Source of the DNA: Rhizobium giardinii bv. giardinii H152
Lineage (GTDB): Bacteria > Pseudomonadota > Alphaproteobacteria > Rhizobiales > Rhizobiaceae
Length of the DNA stretch: 64,000 bases
Assembly (NCBI RefSeq): GCF_000379605.1
Contig: NZ_KB902680.1
Location: 186-64,185 of the forward strand
Direction: 5' to 3'
Below the pieces are notes generated by a model. That model was not told where the DNA came from. It searched no databases and saw only the letters and a list, made by a program, of their open reading frames with translations. Positions 1 through 9,580 of the stretch are shown here, in pieces; within the stretch, counting starts at the first letter, position 1; each line of letters starts with the position of its first letter. A program made the position numbers and the translations under genes.

Positions 1-246
1 GCTGAGCGCGCTATGAGGCCACTCGGAATTGGAAGAAAAAATTGGCTCTTCGCCGGCTCCGACAAGGGCGGCGAGCGCATCGCCAATATCCTGACCATCA
101 TCGAGACAGCTAAACTCCATGGCCACAATCCAGAGACCTATCTGACAGACGTCCTGACCAGGATCCAGAGCCATCCGAAGGATCGACTTGAGGAACTGCT
201 CCCGTGGCAGTGGACTCCGGCAAAAGACCGGTACGAGGCTGCGTGA
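1..246 (+). CDS. IS66 family transposase, C-terminal fragment (runs off window start)
   Basis: The frame is open from base 1, so this is the 3' end of a longer gene rather than a short ORF starting at the ATG at 13. The conserved C-terminal block of IS66 TnpC transposases is visible (RKNWLFAGSDKGGER, then an ETAKLHGHNPETYLTDVL-like segment and LLPW near the end). TnpC is the DDE transposase of IS66 elements. The catalytic core lies upstream of the window, so whether the element is intact cannot be judged. The stop overlaps the next start by one base. Confidence 0.9.
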   Translation, partial: AERAMRPLGIGRKNWLFAGSDKGGERIANILTIIETAKLHGHNPETYLTDVLTRIQSHPKDRLEELLPWQWTPAKDRYEAA

Positions 247-551
247 TGGCGCGCTCAAGGATCATCTATACCCTCAAAGAGGTCGCTGAGATGATCGGCG
301 AGAACCTCGAGTTGATCGAAGAGGTGACCGCCAACTCGGATAATATCAGCGAGGGCGAATTGCTTTATGTCCGCGACGGCAGCGAATACGGCACGAAGGG
401 CCTGACCGAGAACGGCGTGGACGAGCTCCAAAATCTCATCGCCGACATAAGGACATGGGATGGTGGAATCCGCCAGTTTCTCGTCGATGAACAATGCGAT
501 CCGGATGTGGTCGAACGCGTTATGGCAGACGAGATGAAACGCGGCCTATAA
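246..551 (+). CDS. Small hypothetical protein inside the IS66 element
   Basis: This ORF encodes 101 aa, and its ATG shares one base with the transposase stop (TGATG), which suggests translational coupling. The product is acidic, with no membrane segment or signal peptide, and an N-terminal half that could be helical (TLKEVAEMIGENLELIEEV). I do not recognise a named family. The probable IS66 right inverted repeat lies downstream (571-596), so the gene sits inside the element and is probably a passenger or accessory IS66 gene. No function is proposed. Confidence 0.6.
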   Translation: MARSRIIYTLKEVAEMIGENLELIEEVTANSDNISEGELLYVRDGSEYGTKGLTENGVDELQNLIADIRTWDGGIRQFLVDEQCDPDVVERVMADEMKRGL

Positions 552-570
552 TATCGGCCTCTCAACCAAG

Positions 571-596
571 CGAAAATGCCTTCGCCGGACGCTCAC
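571..596. repeat. Probable right terminal inverted repeat of the IS66 element
   Basis: Read on the minus strand, the segment begins GTGAGCGTCCGGCGAAGGC, which resembles the GTAAGCG/GTGAGCG-type ends known for the IS66 family. It lies 20-45 bases after the last ORF of the element. The next 8 bases (597-604) would be the target duplication, but the left end is outside the window, so neither the repeat pair nor the duplication can be confirmed. Confidence 0.5.
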
Positions 597-785
597 CCTT
601 ATGCAGCAGCCCGATTGTTCGAAAATCCTGGTAACCCGGCGCCGGCGTTTTGTTTGGCTGATGACAATAATCTTGTGAAAAATCCGATACTGGGGCACAA
701 TTTATAAACGCATCTGAAGTGCGGCGCACTTTCGATTCCGCCCGATCCGCGCCACGTGACAGTTCGCGTTGGAGGGTCGGCGTCG

Positions 786-1285
<500 letters not shown>

Positions 1286-1286
<1 letters not shown>

Positions 1287-1588
1287 TGGTCCCGCTCTCA
1301 TGGTCCATCCTGCTCGGCGTGGTCCTCTTCGTGATCGGGGCCGCCGGCGTGCTGCTCAGGCGCAATATTCTGGTCGTGTTGATGTCGCTGGAACTGCTGC
1401 TCAACTCGGTAAACATCAATTTCATCGCTTTCGGGCGTTATTACGCCGATTTCCGCGGGCAGATCTTCGCCATCTTCGTCATCGCCATCACCGCGGCGGA
1501 GGTTGCCGTCGCCCTTGGCATCCTGGTCGCCCTTGTGAGGAACAAATCCACCCTCAAGGTCGACGACGTGACCATGATGAAAGGATAG
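1286..1588 (+). CDS. nuoK: NADH-quinone oxidoreductase subunit K
   Basis: NuoK is a 100-aa subunit with three TM helices. The two membrane glutamates essential for proton transfer in E. coli NuoK (E36 and E72) fall at exactly the same residue numbers here (VLMSLELLL and TAAEVAVAL). The ATG at 1286 overlaps the nuoJ stop; an in-frame ATG nine bases upstream is possible but would misplace these residues. It is related to MnhC/MrpC antiporter subunits, but the neighbours identify it as NuoK. Confidence 0.95.
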
Positions 1589-1592
1589 TGGC

Positions 1593-3086
1593 TTGGACCC
1601 GGTTCTATCGATCCGGCCGCTTCTTGCCGTCGCCGTCGCTGGCCTGGCGGCCGTCGCAGTTCTTCTCCTGAACAACCGCGAGAAACTTCGCGATATCGTC
1701 TCGCCACTGGCCGCGACCGCGATGTTCGTGATCGTCGCCTCCATGGCGCCCACCGTGCTGGCGGGCGGGACGGTCGATCTGCGCCTGTTTGCGATTCTGC
1801 CGGGGATCGACTTTGCATTCCGGGTCGATGCGCTCGGCATGGTGTTCGCCACCGTCTCGTCGCTGTTGTGGATCGTCGCGGCGATCTATTCCATCGGCTA
1901 CATGCGGCACCTGAACGAACACGCGCAGACCCGGTTCTTCGCCTGTTTCGCCACCAGCCTTGCAGCCGCCGTCGGGGGCGCCTTCGCCGCCAATCTGTTC
2001 ACGCTGGTGATCTTCTACGAGGTGCTGAGCCTCGTGACCTATCCGCTCGTCTACCACCACGAGGACGAGGAAGGATGGGCGGGCAGCCGCAAGTACCTCG
2101 TCTATCTGATGGGGGCTTCCAAAAGCGTGCTTCTCGCCGCGCTGGCCCTGACCTACCACATCGCCGGGTCGCTCGACTTCGTCGCCGGTGGCCTGCTGGC
2201 GGGGAGCAATGCTTCGGCGCCGCTGCTGACGGTCGTCTATTTCTGCTATCTCTTCGGCTTCGCCAAGGCGGCGGTGATGCCGATGCACGCCTGGCTGCCC
2301 GCCGCGATGGTGGCGCCGACACCGGTCAGCGCGCTCCTGCATGCGGTGGCCGTGGTCAAGATGGGCGTGTTCTGTGTGCTGCGGCTGGTGTTCCATGTCT
2401 TCGGCACGGGACTGGTGGACGGGCTGGGCCTCGGCATCGCCACGGCCTATCTGGTCTCGTTCACGATCCTGATGGCGTCGGTCTACGCGCTGACGCGGGA
2501 TGACCTGAAGGCGCGGCTTGCCTATTCGACGGTCAGCCAGCTCTCCTACATCGTGCTGGGCGCGGTTCTCTTGTCTCCTGTCGCGATGGTCGGCGGCATC
2601 ATCCACATCGCGGCGCATGCCTTCTCCAAGATCACGCTGTTTTTCTGCGCCGGTTCGATCTATTGCGCGTCCGGCAAAAGGAACATCAGCGACATGGCCG
2701 GTATCGGCCGCCGGCTGCCCTGGACAATGGGGGCATTCTTCGTCGCGTCGCTCAGCATGATCGGCGTGCCGCCAACCGCAGGCTTCGTCAGCAAATGGTA
2801 TCTGGCGCTGGGATCGGTGGAGGCGGGGGAGATTGCGTTCCTGGTCGTCCTTTTGGCGAGCTCGATCCTCAATGCCGCCTATTTCCTGCCGGTGAGCTAT
2901 GTCGCCTTTTTCGGGGCGGAGGTGCCGGAAAGTCCGGCGTCCGAAGGCCCGGTGGCCGGAAGCGCAGCGACCGTCCGCGAAATTCCGATGGTGACGATCC
3001 CGCTGGTCGCGACCGCTCTCCTGTCGGTGCTGATGGGCGTCTTCCCGGGCTATTTCCTCACTTTGGCGGAAGGAGTGGTCAAATGA
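1593..3086 (+). CDS. Extra antiporter-like proton-pump subunit (MrpD/NuoM-type) of the complex I cluster
   Basis: This is a 497-aa polytopic membrane protein of the proton-conducting antiporter family (MrpD/NuoL/NuoM/NuoN). The key charged residues are present: E143 in the TM5 motif FYEVLSLVTYP, K225 in TM7 (FAKAAVMPMHAWLP) and K256 in TM8 (AVVKMGVF). The protein ends soon after TM14 and lacks the long lateral helix of NuoL. It lies between nuoK and an NuoL-like gene, and the cluster also has nuoM and nuoN, so it is a fourth pump. The start is 4 bases after the nuoK stop, and the stop overlaps the next gene (ATGA). Some pipelines would call it NuoL or MnhD. Confidence 0.9.
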   Translation: MDPVLSIRPLLAVAVAGLAAVAVLLLNNREKLRDIVSPLAATAMFVIVASMAPTVLAGGTVDLRLFAILPGIDFAFRVDALGMVFATVSSLLWIVAAIYSIGYMRHLNEHAQTRFFACFATSLAAAVGGAFAANLFTLVIFYEVLSLVTYPLVYHHEDEEGWAGSRKYLVYLMGASKSVLLAALALTYHIAGSLDFVAGGLLAGSNASAPLLTVVYFCYLFGFAKAAVMPMHAWLPAAMVAPTPVSALLHAVAVVKMGVFCVLRLVFHVFGTGLVDGLGLGIATAYLVSFTILMASVYALTRDDLKARLAYSTVSQLSYIVLGAVLLSPVAMVGGIIHIAAHAFSKITLFFCAGSIYCASGKRNISDMAGIGRRLPWTMGAFFVASLSMIGVPPTAGFVSKWYLALGSVEAGEIAFLVVLLASSILNAAYFLPVSYVAFFGAEVPESPASEGPVAGSAATVREIPMVTIPLVATALLSVLMGVFPGYFLTLAEGVVK

Positions 3087-3337
3087 TCAGGAGCATCGTC
3101 GATTTCTTCGGCAACGAGGCCTATGCGACACGCCGCCGCCGGCTGTTGTATCTGGTGCTCGTGCTGGTCGTCGTCACCGACGTCCTGGTCTTGCGCGAAC
3201 ACGCCGAATATCTGTGGGAGCGCGTGCCGGGCTGGTCGGCCGTCTACGGGTTCTTGTCCTGCGTGCTCTTGATTTTCGTTTCGAAGTTCCTCGGCCACCA
3301 GGGCGGGCTGATGCGGCGCGAGGACTATTATGACTGA
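3083..3337 (+). CDS. Small two-helix membrane protein of the complex I cluster
   Basis: This ORF encodes 84 aa. It has a basic N-terminus (TRRRRLL), two hydrophobic stretches (about residues 20-37 and 52-68), and a charged tail ending LMRREDYYD. Its start overlaps the preceding pump gene (ATGA) and its stop overlaps the following NuoL-like gene, so it is translationally coupled on both sides. Small proteins with a similar tail occur, as far as I recall, beside MrpD-like antiporter genes. A role as an accessory or linker subunit between the extra pump and the NuoL-like pump is inference. Confidence 0.75.
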   Translation: MIRSIVDFFGNEAYATRRRRLLYLVLVLVVVTDVLVLREHAEYLWERVPGWSAVYGFLSCVLLIFVSKFLGHQGGLMRREDYYD

Positions 3338-5090
3338 CTTTGTCCATCCCGCCCTCCTGTTCATCCTGGGCGCCGTGCCGATCGCCTTCCTGAACGGATC
3401 GATCCGCAAGGCCTATCTCGTGCTGGTCCCGACGCTGGCGATCCTCGCCGTCGTCAGCTTGCAGCCGGGCAGCTACGGCGCGGCGCAGGTCATCGGGCAG
3501 GAAATCCTGGTCGCCAAGGTCGACAGGCTGAGCATCGTCTTCGCCACCGTTTTCACCATCATGGCGCTGATCGGTATGATCTATGCACTGCATCTGACGC
3601 GCCCCGGCCAGCATGTTGCGGCGTTCGTCTATGTCGGCTCGGCGCTCGGCGTGGTATTTGCCGGCGATTACCTGACGCTCTACCTGTTCTGGGAGGGCAT
3701 GGCGTTTGCCTCTGCCTATCTGGTCTTCGCCCAGGGAGGCGGGCAGGCGATCCGCGCCGCGTTCCGCTACCTCATGGTCCATATTACCGGCGGCGTCGTC
3801 CTGCTCGGCGGCATCATTCTCCACGCGGTCGCCACCGATTCGCTGCTCTTCGGCCCGATCGAGGGGGGGATGGGCGCCGGCGCCTATCTGATCCTTGCCG
3901 GGTTCCTGCTCAACGCCGCCGTGCCGCCCCTCAATGCCTGGCTGACCGACGCCTATCCCGAGGCGACGGTCACCGGGGCGGTGTTCATGAGCGCGTTCAC
4001 CACCAAGACCGCCGTCTATGTGCTGGCACGGGCGTTTCCGGGGACCGAGCTTCTGGTCTGGCTCGGCACCGCGATGGCGCTCTACGGCGTCATCTACGCG
4101 GTTCTGGAGAATGATTGCCGGCGGCTGCTCGCCTATCACATCGTCAGCCAGGTGGGTTACATGGTGGCGGGCATCGGCATCGGGACCGAGATGGCGGTGA
4201 ACGGTGCCACCAGCCATGCCTTCGCGCACATCCTCTACAAGGCACTGCTGTTCATGGGTGCAGGGGCGGTGATCTACGTCACCGGGCGGCGCAAGCTCAC
4301 CGAGCTTGGCGGTCTCTACAGGACCATGCCGCTGACCGTGGCGCTTTACATGGTCGGCGCCCTGGCGATCTCGGCATTTCCGTTCTTCTCCGGTTTCGTC
4401 ACCAAGTCGATGGTGGTGGCCGCTGCCGGACAGGATCACCGCGCGCTGGTCGTGCTGGCGCTGACGATGGCGTCGTCGGGGACGTTCCTGCACACCGGGC
4501 TCAAGCTGCCGTATTACATGTTCTTCGGGACCGACCGCGGGCTGGCGGGGCGGGAGCCGCCGCGCAACATGCTGGTCGCGATGGGCATGGCGGCGGTGCT
4601 CTGCATTGCGATCGGGGTGTTCCCGCAGCAGCTTTATGCGCTTCTTCCCTATCCGGTAAACTTCGAGCCCTATACGGGCGTCCATGTCACCGAGAGTCTC
4701 GGCTTGCTGATGTTCACCGCCTTGGGTTTCGTGCTGTTCCTCCGGGCGCTCGACCCGGAGAACACAATCAGCATCGACACCGACTGGTTCTATCGCAAGG
4801 GCGCACGATACTTCATGTGGCTCGCCGAAAAACCGTTGGCTCGGTACGAAAAGGCGGTGAGCGACGTGTCCGAGACCGCGGCGCTGCCCCTGCTGCATGG
4901 GGCGGCCCGGGCCGGACTGCGGGTCGATCTCAACGGCGTGGATGCGGTGGTGAACGGCGTTGCCCGCTCGATCCTGCGCGGTGGCGGGGCGCTGCGGCGG
5001 CTCCAGACCGGCGTCGTGACACACTATGCGTTGGCGATGATCGCCGGTGTGATCGCAGCCACCGCCGTGTTCGCCGTCGTGTGGCAATAG
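3330..5090 (+). CDS. nuoL: NuoL-like antiporter subunit with C-terminal lateral helix
   Basis: This is a 586-aa antiporter-family subunit. After about 14 TM segments, residues 484-560 form a long amphipathic stretch (from TDWFYRKG to GGALRRLQTG), followed by a final TM (566-583). That layout is the NuoL lateral helix HL plus TM16. E122 (FWEGMAF, TM5) and K226 (FTTKTAVY, TM8) are present. The TM7 position that is lysine in most paralogues is N195 (FLLNAAVPPLNAWL), and the following His is also Asn. The core resembles the Na+/H+ antiporter subunit D family more than classical NuoL. By context it is the NuoL-position subunit. Confidence 0.85.
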   Translation: MTDFVHPALLFILGAVPIAFLNGSIRKAYLVLVPTLAILAVVSLQPGSYGAAQVIGQEILVAKVDRLSIVFATVFTIMALIGMIYALHLTRPGQHVAAFVYVGSALGVVFAGDYLTLYLFWEGMAFASAYLVFAQGGGQAIRAAFRYLMVHITGGVVLLGGIILHAVATDSLLFGPIEGGMGAGAYLILAGFLLNAAVPPLNAWLTDAYPEATVTGAVFMSAFTTKTAVYVLARAFPGTELLVWLGTAMALYGVIYAVLENDCRRLLAYHIVSQVGYMVAGIGIGTEMAVNGATSHAFAHILYKALLFMGAGAVIYVTGRRKLTELGGLYRTMPLTVALYMVGALAISAFPFFSGFVTKSMVVAAAGQDHRALVVLALTMASSGTFLHTGLKLPYYMFFGTDRGLAGREPPRNMLVAMGMAAVLCIAIGVFPQQLYALLPYPVNFEPYTGVHVTESLGLLMFTALGFVLFLRALDPENTISIDTDWFYRKGARYFMWLAEKPLARYEKAVSDVSETAALPLLHGAARAGLRVDLNGVDAVVNGVARSILRGGGALRRLQTGVVTHYALAMIAGVIAATAVFAVVWQ

Positions 5091-5098
5091 GGGGTGCG

Positions 5099-6574
5099 AT
5101 GACGTTCCCGCTGCTCAGCCTCATCGTGTTCCTGCCCGTCGCCGGGGCAGCGGTCCTGGTATTTCTGCGTAATGACGATGCGGTGCGGTGGACGGCGCTC
5201 AGTGTCACCGTCCTCGACCTTGTTCTCTGCATCGCCATGCTGGCCGGGTTCGACACCACGACCCACGAAATGCAGTTTACCGAGAGGCGCGCCTGGGTGC
5301 CGGCGCTCGGCATCACCTATGCGCTCGGCATTGACGGGATAAGCGCGCTCTTCGTGTTCCTGACCGCGTTGCTGGGCTTGATCTGCGTGCTCGCCTCGTG
5401 GGTCGCGATCGACCGAAAGGTGAAGGCGTTCATGGTCAGTCTGCTGGTCATGCAGGCCCTGATGCTCGGGGTGTTCTGTGCGCTCGACCTGTTCTTGTTC
5501 TACGTCTTCTGGGAGGCGATGCTGATCCCGATGTATCTGATCATCGGGGTCTGGGGTGGCGACGGCCGGGTCTATGCGGCGTTCAAGTTCTTCCTCTACA
5601 CGCTGGCGGGCAGCCTCCTGTTCCTGATTGGTGTCATCGTGCTCTATTTCAACGGCGGGGAGACCTTCGATATCCTCGCGCTGACTGCGCAGGATCTGCC
5701 GTTCCGGGTACAGTCCTGGCTATTCTTTGCCTTCCTGGTCGCGTTTGCCGTCAAGGTGCCGATGGTCCCGGTCCATACCTGGCTGCCGGATGCTCATGTG
5801 CAAGCGCCGACGGCGGGCAGCATCATCCTCGCCGGCGTGCTCCTGAAGATGGGCGCCTACGGATTCCTGCGGTTCTCGCTGCCGATGCTGCCCGAGGCGT
5901 CGATGTATTATTCGACACTGATGCTGGCGCTGTCGGCGCTCGCCATCGTCTATGGCGGGTTGCTTGCGCTGGCGCAGGACGATCTGAAGAAGCTGGTAGC
6001 CTATTCCAGCATCAGCCACATGGGTTTCGTGACGCTGGGGATTTTTGCGCTCAATCTGCGCGGGCTCGAGGGCGGCATCCTGCAGATGTTCAATCATGGC
6101 GTAACGACGGGCGCCCTGTTCCTGTTCGTCGGCCTGATCTACGAGCGGACACATACGCGCAGCATCGCCGACTATGGCGGGTTGATGAAGGCGGCGCCGG
6201 TCTACACCGCGTTTCTGGCACTGTTCACCCTCTCGTCGATGGCGCTGCCGGGGACGAATTCGTTCATCGGCGAATTGCTGGTGTTGTCGGGCGGGTTTGC
6301 GGCCAGCCTGGCCGCCGGTTCGGCCGCTGTTTTCGGCGCATTGCTGGGCGCGGCCTATCTGCTCGGCATGTATGGAAAGGTCGCGCTCGGTCCGGCCAGC
6401 GTCGACGGTCGGTACAAGATACGCGACGTGAACGCCCGCGAGATGGCGGCGATCCTGCCGCTGGCCGTCTTGGTAATTTGGGTCGGCCTCTATCCCAAGC
6501 CCTTTCTCAACGTCATCGACGTCTCGGTGAAGCACTTGTTGGCGCATGTGCAAAGCAGGGGGAGCGGCCAATGA
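5099..6574 (+). CDS. nuoM: NADH-quinone oxidoreductase subunit M
   Basis: NuoM is a 491-aa membrane proton-pumping subunit of complex I. Typical motifs are visible: FYVFWEAMLIPMYLIIGVWGG (TM5 Glu), FAVKVPMVPVHTWLPDAHVQAPT (TM7 Lys and conserved His/Asp) and AGVLLKMGAYGF (TM8 Lys). The ATG at 5099 follows the previous stop by 8 bases with GGGG upstream. The stop overlaps the nuoN start (ATGA). Unlike the two preceding pumps, this one is an ordinary member of its family. Confidence 0.97.
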   Translation: MTFPLLSLIVFLPVAGAAVLVFLRNDDAVRWTALSVTVLDLVLCIAMLAGFDTTTHEMQFTERRAWVPALGITYALGIDGISALFVFLTALLGLICVLASWVAIDRKVKAFMVSLLVMQALMLGVFCALDLFLFYVFWEAMLIPMYLIIGVWGGDGRVYAAFKFFLYTLAGSLLFLIGVIVLYFNGGETFDILALTAQDLPFRVQSWLFFAFLVAFAVKVPMVPVHTWLPDAHVQAPTAGSIILAGVLLKMGAYGFLRFSLPMLPEASMYYSTLMLALSALAIVYGGLLALAQDDLKKLVAYSSISHMGFVTLGIFALNLRGLEGGILQMFNHGVTTGALFLFVGLIYERTHTRSIADYGGLMKAAPVYTAFLALFTLSSMALPGTNSFIGELLVLSGGFAASLAAGSAAVFGALLGAAYLLGMYGKVALGPASVDGRYKIRDVNAREMAAILPLAVLVIWVGLYPKPFLNVIDVSVKHLLAHVQSRGSGQ

Positions 6575-8010
6575 CTGCCGCTGCGCTTTTCCAGTCGGCT
6601 CTTGCAAGCCTTCCCGAGATCGTGGTGATCTCCGGCGCCTGCATCCTTTTGATCCTGGGACAGCTTTTGCGAAAGGGGCAGCAGCATTTCCTTGTCTGGG
6701 CTTCTGTCGCGATCGTGCTGATTGCCGCCTTAGCGACACTCATGCTGGCGGGCGAGGTGCGGCCGGCCTATACGGGCATGTTCGTCGCCGACCGCTTCGC
6801 GGTCTTCTTCAAGTTCGTGTTCTACCTCGCCACCATTCTGACGTTCCTGCTTTCGCGGAAATATGCCGAGATCGAGGGGATCGGCAGCAGCGAATACTAT
6901 GTCCTGCTGCTCTTTGCGCTGTCGGGAATGATGATCATGGCCTCGGCGACCGATCTCTTGTCGATCTATGTGGGGCTCGAGCTGATGGTGCTGTGCACAT
7001 ACGTCCTGACCGGCTTCCTGCGGCAGGAACGGCGGTCGAACGAAGCGGCGCTGAAATACGTGATCCTCGGCGCGGTATCGACCGGGATTTTCCTCTACGG
7101 CGTTTCGCTGGTCTACGGGCTCACCGGCACGACGCAACTGGACGCGATGGCCGCTGCAGTGACCGGCGATCCGCTCGATCCCGGATTGCTGCTGGCGGTG
7201 GTCTTCATCGTCGCGGGGCTGGTCTTCAAGGTCGGCGCGGTTCCGTTCCATATGTGGTTGCCGGACGTCTATGAAGGCGCGCCGACGACGATCACCGCGT
7301 TCATGTCGGTCGGCCCCAAGGCGGCGGGTTTCGCGGTCATCCTGCGCGTCTTCCTCAACCCTCTGGTCGCAGCCTCGGACGTCTGGATCATCGTCGCGGT
7401 CATCGCGGTGGTGACGATGGCGCTCGGCAGTTTCGTGGCGCTGGTGCAGGATAATTTCAAGCGCCTCCTGGCCTATTCCAGCATCGCCCATGCCGGCTTT
7501 GCGATTTTCGGCGTGGTGGCGGGTGGTGCAGACGGGATCGCCAGCGTCATGCTCTACCTGCTGATCTACTCTTTGATGACCCTCGGCATTTTCGGCATCG
7601 TCATCATGATGCGCAACGGCGATTTCTCGGGCGAGGTGATCGAAGACTACGCGGGCCTTTCCAAATCGCATCCCGGGCTCGCGCTTCTGATGCTGCTCTA
7701 TCTGTTCTCGCTGGCCGGCATTCCGCCGACGGCCGGTTTCTTCGCCAAGTTCTACGTTCTCGTTGCGCTGGTCGAACGGGGTTTCGTCATGCTGGCGGTG
7801 ATCGCCGTACTGCTGAGTGCCGTTGCCGCCTACTTTTACATCCGCATCGTCATGGTCATCTACATGCGCGAGCCGGAGAGGGTGTTCGATCCGGCGTTGA
7901 CGCCGTCGGTCCGCGCCACGCTCGCCTTCACGGCGGTCGGTACCCTTGGCATCGGCCTGTTTCCGGCATGGTTTCTGAGGCTTGCCCAAAGTTCTGTGTT
8001 TGGCGGCTGA
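6571..8010 (+). CDS. nuoN: NADH-quinone oxidoreductase subunit N
   Basis: NuoN is a 479-aa membrane proton-pumping subunit. Family motifs include SIYVGLELMVLCTYVLTGF (TM5 Glu), GLVFKVGAVPFHMWLPDVYEGAPT (TM7 Lys) and a TM8 lysine in MSVGPKAAGFAV. The start lies inside the nuoM stop (ATGA). A 152-base gap follows before nuoA, the longest within the plus-strand nuo block, and it could hold an internal promoter, although I saw no convincing one. Confidence 0.97.
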   Translation: MTAAALFQSALASLPEIVVISGACILLILGQLLRKGQQHFLVWASVAIVLIAALATLMLAGEVRPAYTGMFVADRFAVFFKFVFYLATILTFLLSRKYAEIEGIGSSEYYVLLLFALSGMMIMASATDLLSIYVGLELMVLCTYVLTGFLRQERRSNEAALKYVILGAVSTGIFLYGVSLVYGLTGTTQLDAMAAAVTGDPLDPGLLLAVVFIVAGLVFKVGAVPFHMWLPDVYEGAPTTITAFMSVGPKAAGFAVILRVFLNPLVAASDVWIIVAVIAVVTMALGSFVALVQDNFKRLLAYSSIAHAGFAIFGVVAGGADGIASVMLYLLIYSLMTLGIFGIVIMMRNGDFSGEVIEDYAGLSKSHPGLALLMLLYLFSLAGIPPTAGFFAKFYVLVALVERGFVMLAVIAVLLSAVAAYFYIRIVMVIYMREPERVFDPALTPSVRATLAFTAVGTLGIGLFPAWFLRLAQSSVFGG

Positions 8011-8162
8011 CCGATTGAATTTGCAATGATCCGCCCGACGGAATAGACTGGCAGTTCAAGAAAGGATTGCCCACTTCGTTTCCTGGGGCGACCGCGTTGC
8101 TGGTCCCGAAAGGTGTCGGTCGCAGCCTGAGGAGCCCTCGGTGGGTGGCCGGTGCACGCGAT

Positions 8163-8528
8163 ATGGCTGCGATGGAATTCCTGCCGGTTCTTGTCATGGT
8201 TGCCGGAATTGTTCTGGTGACGGGGGCGACGCTTTTTGTCTCCTCGCTCCTGCGCCCGTCCAATCCCTATCCCGAAAAGAACATGCCTTATGAATGCGGT
8301 GTGGACCCGGCTGGCGAGGCCGCTGGCGGCCGCTTGAGGGTGCAGTTCTTTGTCCTTGCGATCCTGCTGGTCGTCTTCGATGTCGAGACGATGTTCCTCT
8401 TTCCCTGGGCCGTCGTGCTGAAAGAGATCGGGCTGGTCGGCTATATCGAGATGTTCGTCTTCATATTGCTGCTTCTCGTGGGTTTCGCCTACGCCTGGCT
8501 GAAGGGGGCGCTGGAATGGGAGGCGTAA
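8163..8528 (+). CDS. nuoA: NADH-quinone oxidoreductase subunit A
   Basis: NuoA is a 121-aa subunit with three TM helices. It has the conserved loop PYECGVDP, whose cysteine region lines the quinone site, and the helix [17 protein letters not shown]. The ATG at 8163 is used here, but an in-frame GTG at 8145 has a better-spaced Shine-Dalgarno (GAGGA at 8129-8133) and would add six residues. The 3' end overlaps nuoB by 13 bases. Confidence 0.95.
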   Translation: MAAMEFLPVLVMVAGIVLVTGATLFVSSLLRPSNPYPEKNMPYECGVDPAGEAAGGRLRVQFFVLAILLVVFDVETMFLFPWAVVLKEIGLVGYIEMFVFILLLLVGFAYAWLKGALEWEA

Positions 8529-9019
8529 ACAACGCGATCCGCGACAGCGTGTTGTTCACGACGGCCGACAGCGTCATCAGCTGGAGCCGAAGATCGGCGT
8601 TGTGGCCAGAGACCTTCGGAATCGCCTGCTGCGCCATCGAGATGATTGCCGCGGGTTGTGCGCGATACGATCTCGACCGGTTCGGCGTGGTGTTCCGGCC
8701 ATCGCCCCGCCAGTCCGACGTGATGATCATCGCCGGCACCATCACGCGGAAGTTCGCGCCGGTGGTGCGCCGGCTCTATGACCAGATGCCGGAGCCCCGC
8801 TGGGTCATCGCCATGGGCACCTGCGCCATCTCGGGCGGGGTCTACAACACCTATGCCGTGGTGCAGGGCGCGGAAACCTTCGTGCCGGTAGACGTGCATG
8901 TGCCCGGCTGCCCGCCGCGGCCCGAGGCGCTGATGCACGGCTTCCTTCTGCTTCAGGAGAAGATAAAAAACTCCCGGGCGCTGGCCGGGACTCCGCTCGA
9001 CCGGATCGCGTTGCCATGA
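8516..9019 (+). CDS. nuoB: NADH-quinone oxidoreductase subunit B
   Basis: NuoB is a 167-aa peripheral subunit that binds Fe-S cluster N2, the last electron donor to quinone. The four ligands are the tandem C38-C39 (GIACCAIEM), C103 (GTCAISGG) and C132 ([10 protein letters not shown]). The start lies within the nuoA 3' end, and the stop overlaps the nuoC ATG (ATGA). It is about the usual length for the family. Confidence 0.97.
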   Translation: MGGVNNAIRDSVLFTTADSVISWSRRSALWPETFGIACCAIEMIAAGCARYDLDRFGVVFRPSPRQSDVMIIAGTITRKFAPVVRRLYDQMPEPRWVIAMGTCAISGGVYNTYAVVQGAETFVPVDVHVPGCPPRPEALMHGFLLLQEKIKNSRALAGTPLDRIALP

Positions 9020-9579
9020 GCGCTGAGACGCCCCTCAACCGTGCCCCGATCATGGAGCGTTTCGGCGAGGCAATCGAGGATATCGGCTTCACCCATGGTG
9101 TTCATGCCTTTGTCGCTCCGCCAGACATCATCGTCGAGCTTTGTCGGTTCCTGAAGGAGCACCCGGCGCTGCAATTCAATTTCCTCTCCGACATTTGCGG
9201 GGTCGATCATTACCCTGAGGCGCCACGCTACGAGGTCGTTTACCACCTCTATTCGCTGCCGAACAAATGGCGCATTCGGATCAAGTGCCGCCTCGGCGAT
9301 CCGCCGCGGGTCCCCTCGGTGACGGAGGTCTGGCGCACCGCCAACTGGCATGAGCGCGAGGCCTGGGACATGTACGGGATCAGGTTCGAGGGTCACCCGG
9401 ACTTGCGCCGGATCTACATGTGGGAAGGGTTCGAGGGGTTTCCGCAGCGCAAGGACTTTCCGCTCCGGGGCTACCGGGACGAGTTGAACCCGTTTGGTGC
9501 GGAAGGCCCGCGGCCGACGCAGCCGGACCTAGCCACCAGGGACATTCCAACGGGAGGCCGTGTCACGCCGGAGACTTGA
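9016..9579 (+). CDS. nuoC: NADH-quinone oxidoreductase subunit C
   Basis: NuoC (187 aa) is the 30-kDa peripheral-arm subunit, encoded separately from NuoD rather than fused as in E. coli. The family signature [25 protein letters not shown] is visible (about residues 115-140), followed by [10 protein letters not shown]. The ATG overlaps the nuoB stop. It is coupled to nuoD with only one base between them. Confidence 0.96.
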   Translation: MSAETPLNRAPIMERFGEAIEDIGFTHGVHAFVAPPDIIVELCRFLKEHPALQFNFLSDICGVDHYPEAPRYEVVYHLYSLPNKWRIRIKCRLGDPPRVPSVTEVWRTANWHEREAWDMYGIRFEGHPDLRRIYMWEGFEGFPQRKDFPLRGYRDELNPFGAEGPRPTQPDLATRDIPTGGRVTPET

Positions 9580-9580
9580 G

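Noticed and set aside
691-708. Sigma-54-like element (TGGGGCAC) or a TATAAA -10 box before nuoJ
   Set aside because: The -24 half resembles GGCAC but no GC lies at the -12 position, and no -35 box is at 16-18 bases from TATAAA, so no promoter is called.
3174-5087. 637-codon open frame on the minus strand opposite the NuoL-like gene
   Set aside because: The translation is rich in Arg, His, Asp and Gln without any family motif, and lies antisense to a clear membrane-protein gene. This is a usual shadow in GC-rich coding DNA.
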